Below are positions 24,746 to 34,313 of a stretch of 64,000 bases of DNA, one piece after another. The stretch is taken from positions 186,001-250,000 of the forward strand of contig NZ_JAKZFS010000004.1 of NCBI RefSeq assembly GCF_022808915.1, read 5' to 3'. The position numbers and the translations under genes are program-made. Below the pieces are notes generated by a model. The model worked only from the letters and a program-made list of their open reading frames with translations. It ran no database searches and was not told the DNA's origin. The stretch is from Fundidesulfovibrio terrae (GTDB lineage Bacteria > Desulfobacterota > Desulfovibrionia > Desulfovibrionales > Desulfovibrionaceae). Position 1 is the stretch's first letter, and every line of letters starts with the position of its first letter.

Positions 24746-25870
24746 CTAGCTGGAAGCGGTGACTTCCAGGACCTGCTCGATCACATAGTCCACCTGCTCG
24801 TCGCGCAGCTGCGTGTAGAAGGGCAGGGTGATGGTCCTGTCGCCGATGGCCTCGGCATTGGGGAAGTCCCCACGCCCAAAGCCGAATGTGTCCTTGAAGT
24901 AACTCAGCAGGTGGATGGCCCGGAAGTTCACGGCCACGCCGATACCGCGCTGCTGCAGGGCGTGGAGCGTGGCGTCGCGGCGGGCAGGGTCTGTCCAGAT
25001 GGTGTAGAGGTGGTGGGCGCATTTGCCGACGACCTCGGGGCGGCCCAACCGGGGATGCCTGTCGAAAGCGTCCGCATACCGTTTCCAAAGGGCGTGGCGC
25101 TTTTCCCAGAGGGAATCGAGCCGGTCGATCTGGCCGACGAGCAGGGCCGCATGGATGTCGTCCAGGTTGCACTTCCAACCCAGTCGCTCCAAGTCGTAAT
25201 GCGTGTACAGCTTGTGGTAGCGGTCCGCCGCTCCCTTGCTCATGCCGTGCAAGGCCACCATGCGCACCCGCGCGGCCAGGTCGGGATCGGAGGTCGCAAA
25301 CGCCCCTCCCTCGCCGCAGGTGAGGTTCTTGGTGGCGTAGAAGCTGTAGCACGCGCAGGTACCCAGATGGCCGGGACGGTATCCGTCGCGCTGCCCCTCC
25401 ACGCAATGGGCGCAGTCCTCGATGATGTAAAGGCCGTGCTTGTCGGCGAGGGCCTTTATGGAAGGCATGTCGCACAGAGTGCCGTACAGGTGGACGGGAA
25501 TGACGGCCTTGGTGCGCGGGGTGACGGCCTTCTCGATGGCTTCCGGGGTGACGAGTCCGGTAGCCGCGTCCACGTCGACTATCACCGGCGTGGCCCCCGC
25601 GTGCATGACGGCGCTCGCGGTCGAAAGGAAGGTCATTGCCGGCACGATGACCTCGTCTCCAGGCCCGACCCCCAGGGCGACAAGGGCCATGTGCATGGCG
25701 GAAGTGCACGAATTCACCGCCACTACGTGCTCCAACCCGGTATAGTGGGAAAACTTGCGTTCAAATTCGGCGGTCACAGGGCCGGTTGACAGGAAAACGG
25801 AGTTCAGCACCTTCACCACGTTGGCGATGTCAGCCTCGTCCAGGGCGTGGCGGTAGAATTCGACTTTCAT
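24746..25870 (-). CDS. DegT/DnrJ/EryC1/StrS-family sugar aminotransferase
   Basis: A 374-residue PLP enzyme adding an amino group to a nucleotide-linked keto-sugar for surface glycans. Motifs: YTGLEHVVAVNSCTSAMHMA, GDEVIVPAMTFLSTASAVMH, IIEDCAHCVEGQ (PLP-ring Asp) and YSFYATKNLTCGEGGA, where the Lys is the PLP-forming residue (a His, not Lys, would mark the dehydratase branch). Length normal. It is the last gene of the leftward glycan operon, 62 bp behind the GT-C-like gene, with an inverted repeat in the gap. The nucleotide sugar cannot be told from sequence. Confidence 0.92.
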   Translation of the reverse strand: MKVEFYRHALDEADIANVVKVLNSVFLSTGPVTAEFERKFSHYTGLEHVVAVNSCTSAMHMALVALGVGPGDEVIVPAMTFLSTASAVMHAGATPVIVDVDAATGLVTPEAIEKAVTPRTKAVIPVHLYGTLCDMPSIKALADKHGLYIIEDCAHCVEGQRDGYRPGHLGTCACYSFYATKNLTCGEGGAFATSDPDLAARVRMVALHGMSKGAADRYHKLYTHYDLERLGWKCNLDDIHAALLVGQIDRLDSLWEKRHALWKRYADAFDRHPRLGRPEVVGKCAHHLYTIWTDPARRDATLHALQQRGIGVAVNFRAIHLLSYFKDTFGFGRGDFPNAEAIGDRTITLPFYTQLRDEQVDYVIEQVLEVTASS

Positions 25871-25872
25871 AG

Positions 25873-25936
25873 GTAGCCTAGGTGAGGTAAAAGGATTGAT
25901 GCGATAATACAGTGTGTTGCCCTAAAGGTAGGCTAC
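25873..25936 (-). promoter_or_regulatory. Inverted repeat between the GT-C-like and aminotransferase genes
   Basis: GTAGCCTA (25873-25880) and TAGGCTAC (25929-25936) form a perfect 8-bp pair around an AT-rich 48-base loop, spanning the intergenic gap and the stop region of the upstream gene. It could be an mRNA stem or an internal regulatory site. Confidence 0.3.
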
Positions 25937-28584
25937 AGGTCATCGTACACCAACTCGATGAAATGATGCCCCGGCCCGACGGGAACTCCGACGGTGTTGC
26001 CGGGCGATTTCTCAGGGAGTACCCCTGCGCCGTCGACTCGGGCCTTCCAGAATGGATGGTAAGGAAGAGCAAAAGCGACAAGCCCGTCTGTCTTGACAGT
26101 TACGGAAGCAAATGCATGCTTAAGGGAATATGAACAGGATTCCACGGGCAGAATGTCCGTTGGATACGCCTGGATGGCCTGAACGCTGCACGAGGCTCCT
26201 GGAGCAGCCGGGTTGAGTTCGTATCCCGGCTGAACTCCTTCCGCCAGGGGCAGGGGCACATCAACGTCATTGTGCCCGGCGCCAAGGTAGATGCTCAGGG
26301 GGTGTTCCCCGCCCTTGAGAAGAAGATCGAACGGGCCGTCGCAGTCGACGACCATCCGCACGCGCAAGAGGTTCGGCCCAGGCCGCGCGCTCTCCATCGG
26401 GTACAAAGGGCCAAAGGTTTTCAGCTTGTGGCGCTCGAGCAGACCCATCCAGCGCGGCTTCACGCCATAGCGCATGCCCTCCGCTGGCGCTGAGAGAAAA
26501 TGGGCCATCCCTGTGTATCCTCCGAACGTATAAAGACGCATTCCTTGAGGGAAGGCCGCGCCGGCGGGCAGGGCGGTTGGCGTCAGGGCGTAAGCCGGAT
26601 CGTTCTCGACCTTTTCGGTAAAGGCCTGGTCCTGGAGGGCAAGAACGTACTTCACGCCCCAGAGGGCCATGAGCTCCGGCGGCAGCTGGTGCAGATAGGC
26701 AGCCGGCGAGGACGGGTGGCGGATGGACGACAACAGGAGCCCCTGGCCGATGGGAATGAAGCGATTATCAACGTGCGAATACATGGTGAGGGCATTGGGA
26801 AACACCCCCGAGGCCTTGTACTGCAGAACGGTAAACGGTTCGGTGGAGATATCGGCGAATACCGAGCCAAGCGCTGCATCCGCGTCGGCAGGCCCGGGGG
26901 AGCCTCCAAGAGGGGCCTGCGGCACGCGCCTGTAAACGGTGTAGATGTCGTCCTGATAGAAATTGTACGGCTCCCTGGGGAGGTCGCTCCCGGTGTCGAA
27001 GCGAGCGAGGGTTTCGTAGCGGGAATTCGAAAAAGGTGCCTGAAGAGGGTTCGTCTGCACCCACAAGACATAATCCGGCATGGCCTTCCCTGTTTCCTCG
27101 CCCTGGCGGCCTAGGGGGAGAATCCTGTGGCGGAAGGGGTCGGCTAGGAAACGGTCGTTGAACGTCAGGTGGTTCCCTGACGCGATCGGCAATCCGAGGG
27201 AGGTGCCTGGGGGTATGTTTCTGTCCACCCATGCTTGCGCCAGCTGCCTTGTGGAGGGCCCGGACAGATACCTGAGCACATTAATGTTGTTCGAAAATCC
27301 GTGGCCGATCAACACGATGACACATGCCCACGCAGTGAGATGCGCCAAGGGACGGCGGCGTGCCGCAGCCAGCGCACCGTCGAACAGAACAGCGATCAGC
27401 AGAAGCGTCAGCAAGGCTTGGCTGTAATAGTAGTAGGTGATGTTCAGGATCACGTGGTTGTGGGCGATCACCCAGAGAAACACCGGGTGCAGTAGGTAGA
27501 GGGCGACGAGGCAGGACCAGGGCGTGACAAGCCGTTTCTCGCGCAATGCGCGGTATCCGCCGTACGCCAGCGCTGGAAGGGCCAGCACTCCGAGGGCCCG
27601 GCCGAGAAAGGGCGCGAAGTGGGTCAGGCGAAACCAGATGGTGTAGCCGATGCCCCCCGGCAGGTCTTCTTTCGCGGGGATGGACGTATACCGGGTGATG
27701 AAGTCGAAGAAAATGAGAAAGCCGGGCAGAATCCTCGGATTCGCGACGACGAAGACCACAATGCCAAACAGGGCGGAACGCCAGAGAAGCTTGCGTTGTT
27801 CAGGTCCCCACAGCGAGTTCCAGCGGCGGTGCATGCCGCTGGCGGCACATACCGCCAAGGGGAAAACGGCAGACGCCATGGTGAACTTCATGGACGCGCC
27901 AAGCGAAAAGAACAGCACGGCAAGATAAAGATTGCGGGACCTGCCGTGCTTTTGAAATGCGAACTGGTGCAGCAGGGAAAGCATGGTGAGTGCAAAGACG
28001 ACGCCGTCGGGCTTGAGGCGCAGCTCGAATCCAGTCAGGAAAGGCATCGCGGCTACGAGCCACGCGGCCAATTCGCCAGCTCTTCGGCTGAAGAAGTTGT
28101 TCAGGAGCCAAAAACAAGACAGCGGCAGAAGCGTCAGAACGGCAAGTTTGTAGAAGGCGAAAAGCTTGAATATCCGGCCCAACTCGCCCGGATAGAGCAC
28201 GTACATGGAGCGGTCGTCGAAACGTTTGATCCAGCCGAGCTTCGCTCCCAGCCACATGACGGGCTTGGCCACGTGCAGAAGCGGGCCGCCGAAATTGGTG
28301 GCCACATCGAAGGTGTTCGTGGTGGGGCCGAAATACCACAGGGCATGCATGATGCTGACCTGGGCGTCGTCCTCGTAAGTGTTGACCGGGATGGCTTTTG
28401 ACGTATTGAGAACATATCCTTCCGAATCTGAAACGCCGCGCATCTGCAGTATCGCGGAGACGTTCACGAAAACGAAGACCAGCAGGGCGATGCATACGGA
28501 GGGAGGCAGTCCATACGAGAGAGAGTCGTCTGTGTCGGCCATGGGTGTGCCTGTACTTTGCGCCTGCGTATTGAATGCGGACAC
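25933..28584 (-). CDS. Large membrane glycosyltransferase-like protein (GT-C type), uncharacterised
   Basis: An 883-residue protein. The N-terminal half (about residues 27-430) has around ten transmembrane helices and an acidic pair after the first helix (VNTYEDDAQVS), as in GT-C enzymes that use polyprenyl-phosphate sugars. The C-terminal half (about 440-883) is a long soluble, probably periplasmic region with no motif I recognise (LPLGRQGEETGKAM, ...GHHFIELVYDDL at the end). The start ATG 28584 could also be a later Met (MADTDD). Immediately upstream are a SAM methyltransferase and a GtrB-like GT2 that could supply the lipid-linked sugar. Lower GC than the flanks suggests transfer. Acceptor unknown. 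Confidence 0.72.
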   Translation of the reverse strand: MSAFNTQAQSTGTPMADTDDSLSYGLPPSVCIALLVFVFVNVSAILQMRGVSDSEGYVLNTSKAIPVNTYEDDAQVSIMHALWYFGPTTNTFDVATNFGGPLLHVAKPVMWLGAKLGWIKRFDDRSMYVLYPGELGRIFKLFAFYKLAVLTLLPLSCFWLLNNFFSRRAGELAAWLVAAMPFLTGFELRLKPDGVVFALTMLSLLHQFAFQKHGRSRNLYLAVLFFSLGASMKFTMASAVFPLAVCAASGMHRRWNSLWGPEQRKLLWRSALFGIVVFVVANPRILPGFLIFFDFITRYTSIPAKEDLPGGIGYTIWFRLTHFAPFLGRALGVLALPALAYGGYRALREKRLVTPWSCLVALYLLHPVFLWVIAHNHVILNITYYYYSQALLTLLLIAVLFDGALAAARRRPLAHLTAWACVIVLIGHGFSNNINVLRYLSGPSTRQLAQAWVDRNIPPGTSLGLPIASGNHLTFNDRFLADPFRHRILPLGRQGEETGKAMPDYVLWVQTNPLQAPFSNSRYETLARFDTGSDLPREPYNFYQDDIYTVYRRVPQAPLGGSPGPADADAALGSVFADISTEPFTVLQYKASGVFPNALTMYSHVDNRFIPIGQGLLLSSIRHPSSPAAYLHQLPPELMALWGVKYVLALQDQAFTEKVENDPAYALTPTALPAGAAFPQGMRLYTFGGYTGMAHFLSAPAEGMRYGVKPRWMGLLERHKLKTFGPLYPMESARPGPNLLRVRMVVDCDGPFDLLLKGGEHPLSIYLGAGHNDVDVPLPLAEGVQPGYELNPAAPGASCSVQAIQAYPTDILPVESCSYSLKHAFASVTVKTDGLVAFALPYHPFWKARVDGAGVLPEKSPGNTVGVPVGPGHHFIELVYDDL

Positions 28585-28590
28585 GCCGTG

Positions 28591-29223
28591 CTAGCGCGAC
28601 CGTGTCATGACAAGCGAGAGTTTCCTGCCCATCACCGGCCATTTGAAAATAAAAGCCGGGTTGTCGAACTCGACAAGTTCTTGAATTTCGAGGTTACCGG
28701 CAGACTGAATGAGGGAGATCAGCTCCTGCGTCGTCCGGACGTGCTCTCCCTCCTCCAAGCGCAGAATGAAACGCTCCAGAAGACCCGGCGCGGGATTGGT
28801 GGCGTAGTCGATGACGACTATCTTGCCATTCTCGGCCAGATACCGGGGCGTACTACGGAAAATGGAGATCAGTTCCTCGTTGGGAATGTGGTGGCAGGAG
28901 CCGCAAAAGAGGATGAAGTCGAAATGGCCTTCTAGGCCTTCCAGGGTGCGCACGTCCTGACAGATGAAGCGCATGTGCGGGTATGCAGCGAATCGTTTCC
29001 TGGCCGTGGCGATAGCGTCGGGATCGATGTCAACACCAAGGAATTCCTTAGTGTTGCCCGTGAAGTTGACGCTGTCCAGGCCCAGGGAGCACCCGACTTC
29101 CATGACCCTCGAGAAGCGGGGAAGATGGCGCAGGACGTACCGCTTCCTGAAAAGGACGCCACAAAGGACATACTGGACGAAAAGCCAGAGCCGGGGAAAG
29201 CGAGATTGGAGAGGGACGCTCAT
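28591..29223 (-). CDS. Class I SAM-dependent methyltransferase
   Basis: A 210-residue Rossmann methyltransferase. Motif I is VMEVGCSLGLDSVNF (about residue 41), the acidic post-I residue is in FLGVDIDPDAIATARKRF, then FDFILFCGSCHHIPNEELIS and GKIVVIDYATNPAPG. An N-terminal hydrophobic stretch (residues 8-22, RLWLFVQYVLCGVLF) may anchor it to the membrane. The start overlaps the GT2 stop (ATGA) and its stop is 6 bp before the next gene, so it is translationally coupled in the glycan operon. Likely substrate: a sugar or lipid intermediate. Confidence 0.85.
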   Translation of the reverse strand: MSVPLQSRFPRLWLFVQYVLCGVLFRKRYVLRHLPRFSRVMEVGCSLGLDSVNFTGNTKEFLGVDIDPDAIATARKRFAAYPHMRFICQDVRTLEGLEGHFDFILFCGSCHHIPNEELISIFRSTPRYLAENGKIVVIDYATNPAPGLLERFILRLEEGEHVRTTQELISLIQSAGNLEIQELVEFDNPAFIFKWPVMGRKLSLVMTRSR

Positions 29224-30200
29224 GTGCTGGAGTCGGATTTGGCCGGGGTGCTCGTCGTCTCTTCCATCACCAGCCAGGCCCGTTGCCGGGACGAATTGTG
29301 TTTCACCCGGTTGATCATGAAAGCGAGAACACCCATAAAGAAAAGATTGACGCCCAACGAGGCGATTTGAACAATGAAAAGGGTGGTGAACCCGGAAGGA
29401 TCGATGACCTTGATCAACCGCAGGAATACGACCACCGCACCGGCCAACCCCATGATGAGCATGAGAAACAGGCCTAGGACGAAAAACATCTTCAGCGGGA
29501 TTTCCGAGTAGAGCATGATGGCCCGTAACGAAAGCCGGATCAGCCCTCGCAATGCGACCTTGGAGACGCCGCTGGCCCGTGCCTGGCGGTCGAGCGCCAC
29601 TCCCTTTTGCCTGAATCCGGCCCAGGCCCTGAGGCCGGGGAAATAGGGCTCGGAGTCAGCGCTCTCGACGATGGTCCTGGCCACCGGCAGCCGGATGATG
29701 GAAAAGGTTCCGGAGTTGCGCGGAATGGGAAAGTTGGAACTGCGCGAGAGAAGATTATAGAAGATGGGGGCGAAGGTACGCATGATCCAGCCGTCATGGC
29801 GTTGTGCCCTGACTGCGTGGACCACGTCATGGCTATGCGCGTGGTCGAACAGGAGCGCGAAGTCTTCAGGGCGGTCTTGCAGGTCTCCGTCGATGACGCC
29901 GATCCATTCGGCGCCCAGTTCCTGAGCCATGTGGCAGGCCGCGCTGCAGCCGGCGATAACGCTCTGCTGGTGGCCGAAATTGCGGGAGAGCCTGACGAGC
30001 CGGATCGGGACGGGATAGGTGGCGAAGAGTCGCTTGATGTGCGTGACGGTTTGGTCGCGTGATCCGTCGTCCACAACGACGACTCCCAGGAGGCCCGCCT
30101 CCGAGTGCACGGCCAGCCGCCGGAAAAATTCATCGACGTTGTCCTCCTCATTATACATGGGGACAACGACCACAAACGAATTATCTTGTGTGCGTTCCAT
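29220..30200 (-). CDS. GT2 glycosyltransferase, GtrB/dolichyl-phosphate-mannose synthase-like
   Basis: A 326-residue enzyme that probably loads a sugar onto polyprenyl phosphate at the inner membrane. The GT-A domain has VVVVPMYNEEDNVDEFFRRL, VVVDDGSRDQT and the IDGDLQDRPED metal motif. Two C-terminal helices (about 232-262 and 268-298, MFFVLGLFLMLIMGLAGAVV) give the typical GtrB topology. ATG 30200 (MERTQDNS) is chosen because the NTP fold begins at residue 9; the ribosome-binding site is weak. First gene of the leftward glycan operon, overlapping the methyltransferase start by 4 bp. Confidence 0.88.
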   Translation of the reverse strand: MERTQDNSFVVVVPMYNEEDNVDEFFRRLAVHSEAGLLGVVVVDDGSRDQTVTHIKRLFATYPVPIRLVRLSRNFGHQQSVIAGCSAACHMAQELGAEWIGVIDGDLQDRPEDFALLFDHAHSHDVVHAVRAQRHDGWIMRTFAPIFYNLLSRSSNFPIPRNSGTFSIIRLPVARTIVESADSEPYFPGLRAWAGFRQKGVALDRQARASGVSKVALRGLIRLSLRAIMLYSEIPLKMFFVLGLFLMLIMGLAGAVVVFLRLIKVIDPSGFTTLFIVQIASLGVNLFFMGVLAFMINRVKHNSSRQRAWLVMEETTSTPAKSDSST

Positions 30201-30280
30201 TTTGTTTTCGAGACAACAGCGCCCCATACGGATCAGCCGGTCGATGGCTGACGTCGGCGTTTGTGGCGCGCGTTCCCTCC

Positions 30281-30976
30281 CTACCGCCCCCGGGCCTGGT
30301 AACGGTTGATCTTCGCTTCGAGCCTGCGCGAGGCTTCGGTCAGCACGAAACAAACCACGAAATAGAGCACGGCGATGGTGATGAAGATCTCGGCCGGGGC
30401 GTTCATGGTGCGGTTGTTCACCTGGGTGGCCATCTTCATCAGTTCGCCCACGCCGATGATAAACCCCAGGGAGGTGTCCTTGGTGAGCGAGACGAACTGG
30501 TTCACGAAGGAGGGGATCATGTTGAAGAGCGCCTGGGGCAGGATGACGTGGATCATGGTCTGGGTGTGCGAGAGCCCGGAACCGCGCGCGGCCTCCATCT
30601 GGCCCTTGGGCAGCGAGAGTACGCCCGCGCGCACGATCTCGGCCACGTAGGCGCTGGTGAACACGATAAGCGCTATCATGGCCGACTGGTCGCCGGGCAG
30701 GCTCTTGCCCAGGAGCACCGGGGCCAGGAAGTAGAACCAGAAGATGACCATGAGCAGCGGCGTGCCGCGGATCACCTCGATGTAGGCCAGGGCCGGAATC
30801 CGCAGCCAAGCCTTCTTGGACAGACGCATCACCCCGACGAGAAGTCCCAGCCAGAAGGCCCCGAAGATGCCCCCCAAGGCCATGAGGATGGACAGGGCAA
30901 GCCCGCCGATGGGGCCCTTGGGGAAGGCTCCCCACAGAAAATAGTCCAGGTTGTTCCAGACGACGTCCCAGTGCAT
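30281..30976 (-). CDS. Polar amino-acid ABC transporter permease (second)
   Basis: A 231-residue inner-membrane permease of the HisM/GlnP family with about five helices. Family marks include LSILMALGGIFGAFWLGLLV, YIEVIRGTPLLMVIFWFYF and the EAA loop VLSLPKGQMEAARGSGLSHTQ followed by ILPQALFNMIPSFVNQFVSL. It would form the transmembrane heterodimer with the permease encoded 3 bp upstream. It is the last gene of the importer operon; neighbours share strand and order. Confidence 0.93.
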   Translation of the reverse strand: MHWDVVWNNLDYFLWGAFPKGPIGGLALSILMALGGIFGAFWLGLLVGVMRLSKKAWLRIPALAYIEVIRGTPLLMVIFWFYFLAPVLLGKSLPGDQSAMIALIVFTSAYVAEIVRAGVLSLPKGQMEAARGSGLSHTQTMIHVILPQALFNMIPSFVNQFVSLTKDTSLGFIIGVGELMKMATQVNNRTMNAPAEIFITIAVLYFVVCFVLTEASRRLEAKINRYQARGR

Positions 30977-30979
30977 GGC

Positions 30980-31678
30980 TTACCTTCCCATGCGCAGGAC
31001 GCGCGTGTTGTAGACCTGGATCGTGGCTGAGACCACCAGCGATATGGCCAAGTAGATGAGCGTGGCCACGGTGAACGACTCGAATCCGTGGAACGTGTAC
31101 GACTCGATCTGCCGGGCCATGTAGGTCAGGTCCATGACCCCGATGGTCATGACCAACGAGGAGTTCTTGATGAGGTTCAAGAACTGGGAAATGAGCGGCG
31201 GAATGATGATCCTGAATGCCTGGGGCAGGATCACATAGCCCATGGCCTGCATGAAGGAGAGCCCGCAGGCGCGCGAGGCCTCAAGCTGCGTCTTGGGGAT
31301 GGCGAAGATGCCCGAGCGCAGGTCCTCGGCGATGAACGCCGCGGTGTAGACGGTCAGGGCGATGACGCCGGCGGCGAATTCGAAGTCCTGCTTGTAGAGC
31401 CATTGGTTCCAGCTCTCGGGCAGCACGGCGGCCGAGCCGAAATACCAGAAGAAAATTTGCACGAGCAGCGGCGTGTTCCGGAAGAATTCCGTGAATGCGA
31501 GGCTGAACCACACCAGGGGCCTCACGCGCGACATGCGCATGACGCACACCAGGGTGCCCAAGGCGAGCGAAAAGACGGTGGAAATCGCCGAAACCTTGAG
31601 GGTGGTGACGAGACCATCGACGATCCAGTCGCCGTATTGTCCCGAAACCACCAAAGACCAGTCGAATTGATACGCCAA
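30980..31678 (-). CDS. Polar amino-acid ABC transporter permease (first)
   Basis: A 232-residue HisQ/GlnP-type permease. Helices begin at about residue 17; the signature segments are FFRNTPLLVQIFFWYFGSAA and the EAA loop IFAIPKTQLEASRACGLSFM with YVILPQAFRIIIPPLISQFL. It lies between the solute-binding gene and the second permease. A hairpin with T-run between it and the binding-protein gene probably lowers its expression relative to the binding protein, as is usual in such operons. Confidence 0.93.
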   Translation of the reverse strand: MAYQFDWSLVVSGQYGDWIVDGLVTTLKVSAISTVFSLALGTLVCVMRMSRVRPLVWFSLAFTEFFRNTPLLVQIFFWYFGSAAVLPESWNQWLYKQDFEFAAGVIALTVYTAAFIAEDLRSGIFAIPKTQLEASRACGLSFMQAMGYVILPQAFRIIIPPLISQFLNLIKNSSLVMTIGVMDLTYMARQIESYTFHGFESFTVATLIYLAISLVVSATIQVYNTRVLRMGR

Positions 31679-31712
31679 CGTGCTGCTCCACTGGGCCGCG
31701 CGGCGCGGCCCG

Positions 31713-31742
31713 AAAAGCCGGGGAGCCCTGAGGCCCCCCGGC
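31713..31742 (-). terminator. Partial terminator between binding-protein and permease genes
   Basis: On the minus strand GCCGGGG-loop-CCCCGGC followed by TTTT (31742-31713). It lies inside the operon, so it probably attenuates transcription and gives excess binding protein; a second GC stem (GGGCCGCGCCGCGCGGCCC) follows. Confidence 0.6.
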
Positions 31743-31755
31743 CGTTAGGCTTTGT

Positions 31756-32571
31756 CTACGGCCAAAGCTCCATGGTCCAGGTCAGGGGGATGTAGAACTT
31801 GGTGTCCTTGCCGAACCACTTGTCGTAGATCTTCTGGTATTCGCCGGTGGTCCACATTTCCATCAGGGCGAAGTTGACCGCGTCGCGGAACTTGGAGTCG
31901 TTCTCCACCATGCCCAGGCCGTAGGGCTCGGCGGAGATGGCTTCGCCCACCAGGTCGTAGTCCTCGGGCTTGTCGTCCTTGTTCTTGATGCCGAGCAGGA
32001 TGGCGTCGTCGGTGGTCACAGCGTCGACCTTGCCCTGCTTGAGGGCCAGGAAGGCCTCGGGGTAGGTTTCGAAGGAGACGATGGTGGCCGCGGGCTGGGC
32101 CTTCTTGGCGTTCTGCTCGGAGGTGGAGCCCTTGGCCGAGCCGATCTTCTTGCCGGCAAAATCCTTGATGGAGGTGAGGCCGGAGCTCTTCTTCACCAGG
32201 AGCTTCTGCTGGCTGAGGAAGTAGGTGATGGAGTAGTCGATGGTCTTGTCGCGTTCCCGGGAGTGGGTCATGGTGGCGGCAACGATGTCGATGTCGCCCT
32301 GGGTGAGCATGGGGATGCGGGTGGAGGAGGTCACGGGCTTGATCTCAAGCTTCACGCCGAGCTTGGTGGCCAGGGCGTTCATGAGGTCGATCTCGAAGCC
32401 GACGATCTGCTTGGACTGTTCGTCCACGTAGCCGAAGGGAGGCTGGGAGTCCTTCACTCCGGCAACCAGGACGCCCTTCTTCTTGATGTCGTCGAGCTTG
32501 CCCGCGAAAGCGGGGGAGACGCACATAGCCAGGACCAGGATGGCCGACAAGGCCGCTGCGAGACGCTTCAT
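31756..32571 (-). CDS. Amino-acid ABC transporter solute-binding protein
   Basis: A 271-residue periplasmic binding protein (SBP_bac_3, glutamate/aspartate-like branch). The signal peptide MKRLAAALSAILVLAMCVSP..AFA is cleaved about residue 23. Binding-site landmarks: GVKDSQPPFGYVDE, VGFEIDLMNALATKLGV, PVTSSTRIPMLTQGDIDIVA (Arg for the carboxylate), ATMTHSRERDKTIDYS and AVTTDDAILLGI (Asp for the amino group). GGAGG six bases before ATG 32571 fixes the start over the longer frame. It sits between the ATPase and the permeases. Confidence 0.92.
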   Translation of the reverse strand: MKRLAAALSAILVLAMCVSPAFAGKLDDIKKKGVLVAGVKDSQPPFGYVDEQSKQIVGFEIDLMNALATKLGVKLEIKPVTSSTRIPMLTQGDIDIVAATMTHSRERDKTIDYSITYFLSQQKLLVKKSSGLTSIKDFAGKKIGSAKGSTSEQNAKKAQPAATIVSFETYPEAFLALKQGKVDAVTTDDAILLGIKNKDDKPEDYDLVGEAISAEPYGLGMVENDSKFRDAVNFALMEMWTTGEYQKIYDKWFGKDTKFYIPLTWTMELWP

Positions 32572-32599
32572 CGAAACCTCCACTCGGGATTTGGGGTTG

Positions 32600-33328
<729 letters not shown>

Positions 33329-33452
33329 TGGGCGGTCTCCTGAGTGAATGAAGTGGCAAAATCCGGTAAACCCGATGAAATTACCCGGATATGGCCGCTT
33401 GTCAAGAACGCAGCCCCCGGGCGACTTCCGGGGAGTCGTCTTGGCCGCGCGG

Positions 33453-34313
33453 CTACGCCGGGTCTCCGGCCGGGGCGGGGAACACCTGGATGGAAAGGCC
33501 CACTCGGGTCCTGGGGCAGGCGAGCAAAAGGCGCAGGCAGTCTCCGGGAGAGACGATCTCGCCGTCGGAAGCGTATTCGCAGCGCCACTGGCGCGGCGAA
33601 TACGCCCGGAAGGATTTGCGCAGGTAATGCCCGATGGTGCCGATCATTTCCCCCACGCCCAAGTCGCACCCCTCGGGGCGGGTGTCACGACCCGTGGCCG
33701 CTTTGTTGATGGCGGCCACCATCTGCTCGTCCATGTGCAGGCAGAAACGCAGGAGAATTCCCCCACATCCGGGAAGCTCCGAGGTGAAGCGGTAGGGCAG
33801 GCGCGCCAGATCGGCCTCCTCCAAGGCCCGGTGGGCCTTGAGGGGGCAGCGCGCGAAGCGCAGGAAGGCCCGCTCCAGCGACGCTACCAGCTCCCGCAGG
33901 GAGAGCCGGCCGCAATGTCCCTCGAAGAGCTTGTCCAGGGCGGCGCGCCGTTCGTTCTCGCTGTGGGCGTAGCCGTCGAGGCTCTCCCCGAATTGTTCCG
34001 GGGTCAGGTGGCCCAGGGTGAGCAGCGCCTCTCCCAGGTGCACCTGGTGGACGTGCTGGCGGAACAGCAGCGCGTCCATGGCGTGTCTGGACACGAAGCC
34101 CATGGCCACGGCCAGGGCGCCGAAATTCAGGTCGGTTTCCCGCTGGGTGGCCAGCACGGCCTCCACCTGGTCCGGGGTGAGCAGGCCCGCGTCAACGGCC
34201 AGGTCTCCCAGGCGCCGGTTGGCTTTTTCCTGGTGGGCGGCGGCTTCGTCGATCTGGGCCTGGGTGACGATGCCGCGTTCGAGGAGGTAGCTGCCGAGAA
34301 AATGAACGCTCAC
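33453..34313 (-). CDS. MshEN-like N-terminus fused to a CheX-like domain, uncharacterised
   Basis: A 286-residue soluble protein. The N-terminal half has two repeats of the GspE/MshE N-terminal type ([20 protein letters not shown], then [20 protein letters not shown], with a third at [20 protein letters not shown]); such MshEN modules can bind c-di-GMP. The C-terminal half (about 135-280) faintly resembles CheX phosphatases ([32 protein letters not shown]), but the Asn of the CheX E-x-x-N motif is Gly here, so catalysis is doubtful. Its start overlaps the TPR gene stop by 4 bp (ATGA). A signalling role is inference. Confidence 0.6.
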   Translation of the reverse strand: MSVHFLGSYLLERGIVTQAQIDEAAAHQEKANRRLGDLAVDAGLLTPDQVEAVLATQRETDLNFGALAVAMGFVSRHAMDALLFRQHVHQVHLGEALLTLGHLTPEQFGESLDGYAHSENERRAALDKLFEGHCGRLSLRELVASLERAFLRFARCPLKAHRALEEADLARLPYRFTSELPGCGGILLRFCLHMDEQMVAAINKAATGRDTRPEGCDLGVGEMIGTIGHYLRKSFRAYSPRQWRCEYASDGEIVSPGDCLRLLLACPRTRVGLSIQVFPAPAGDPA

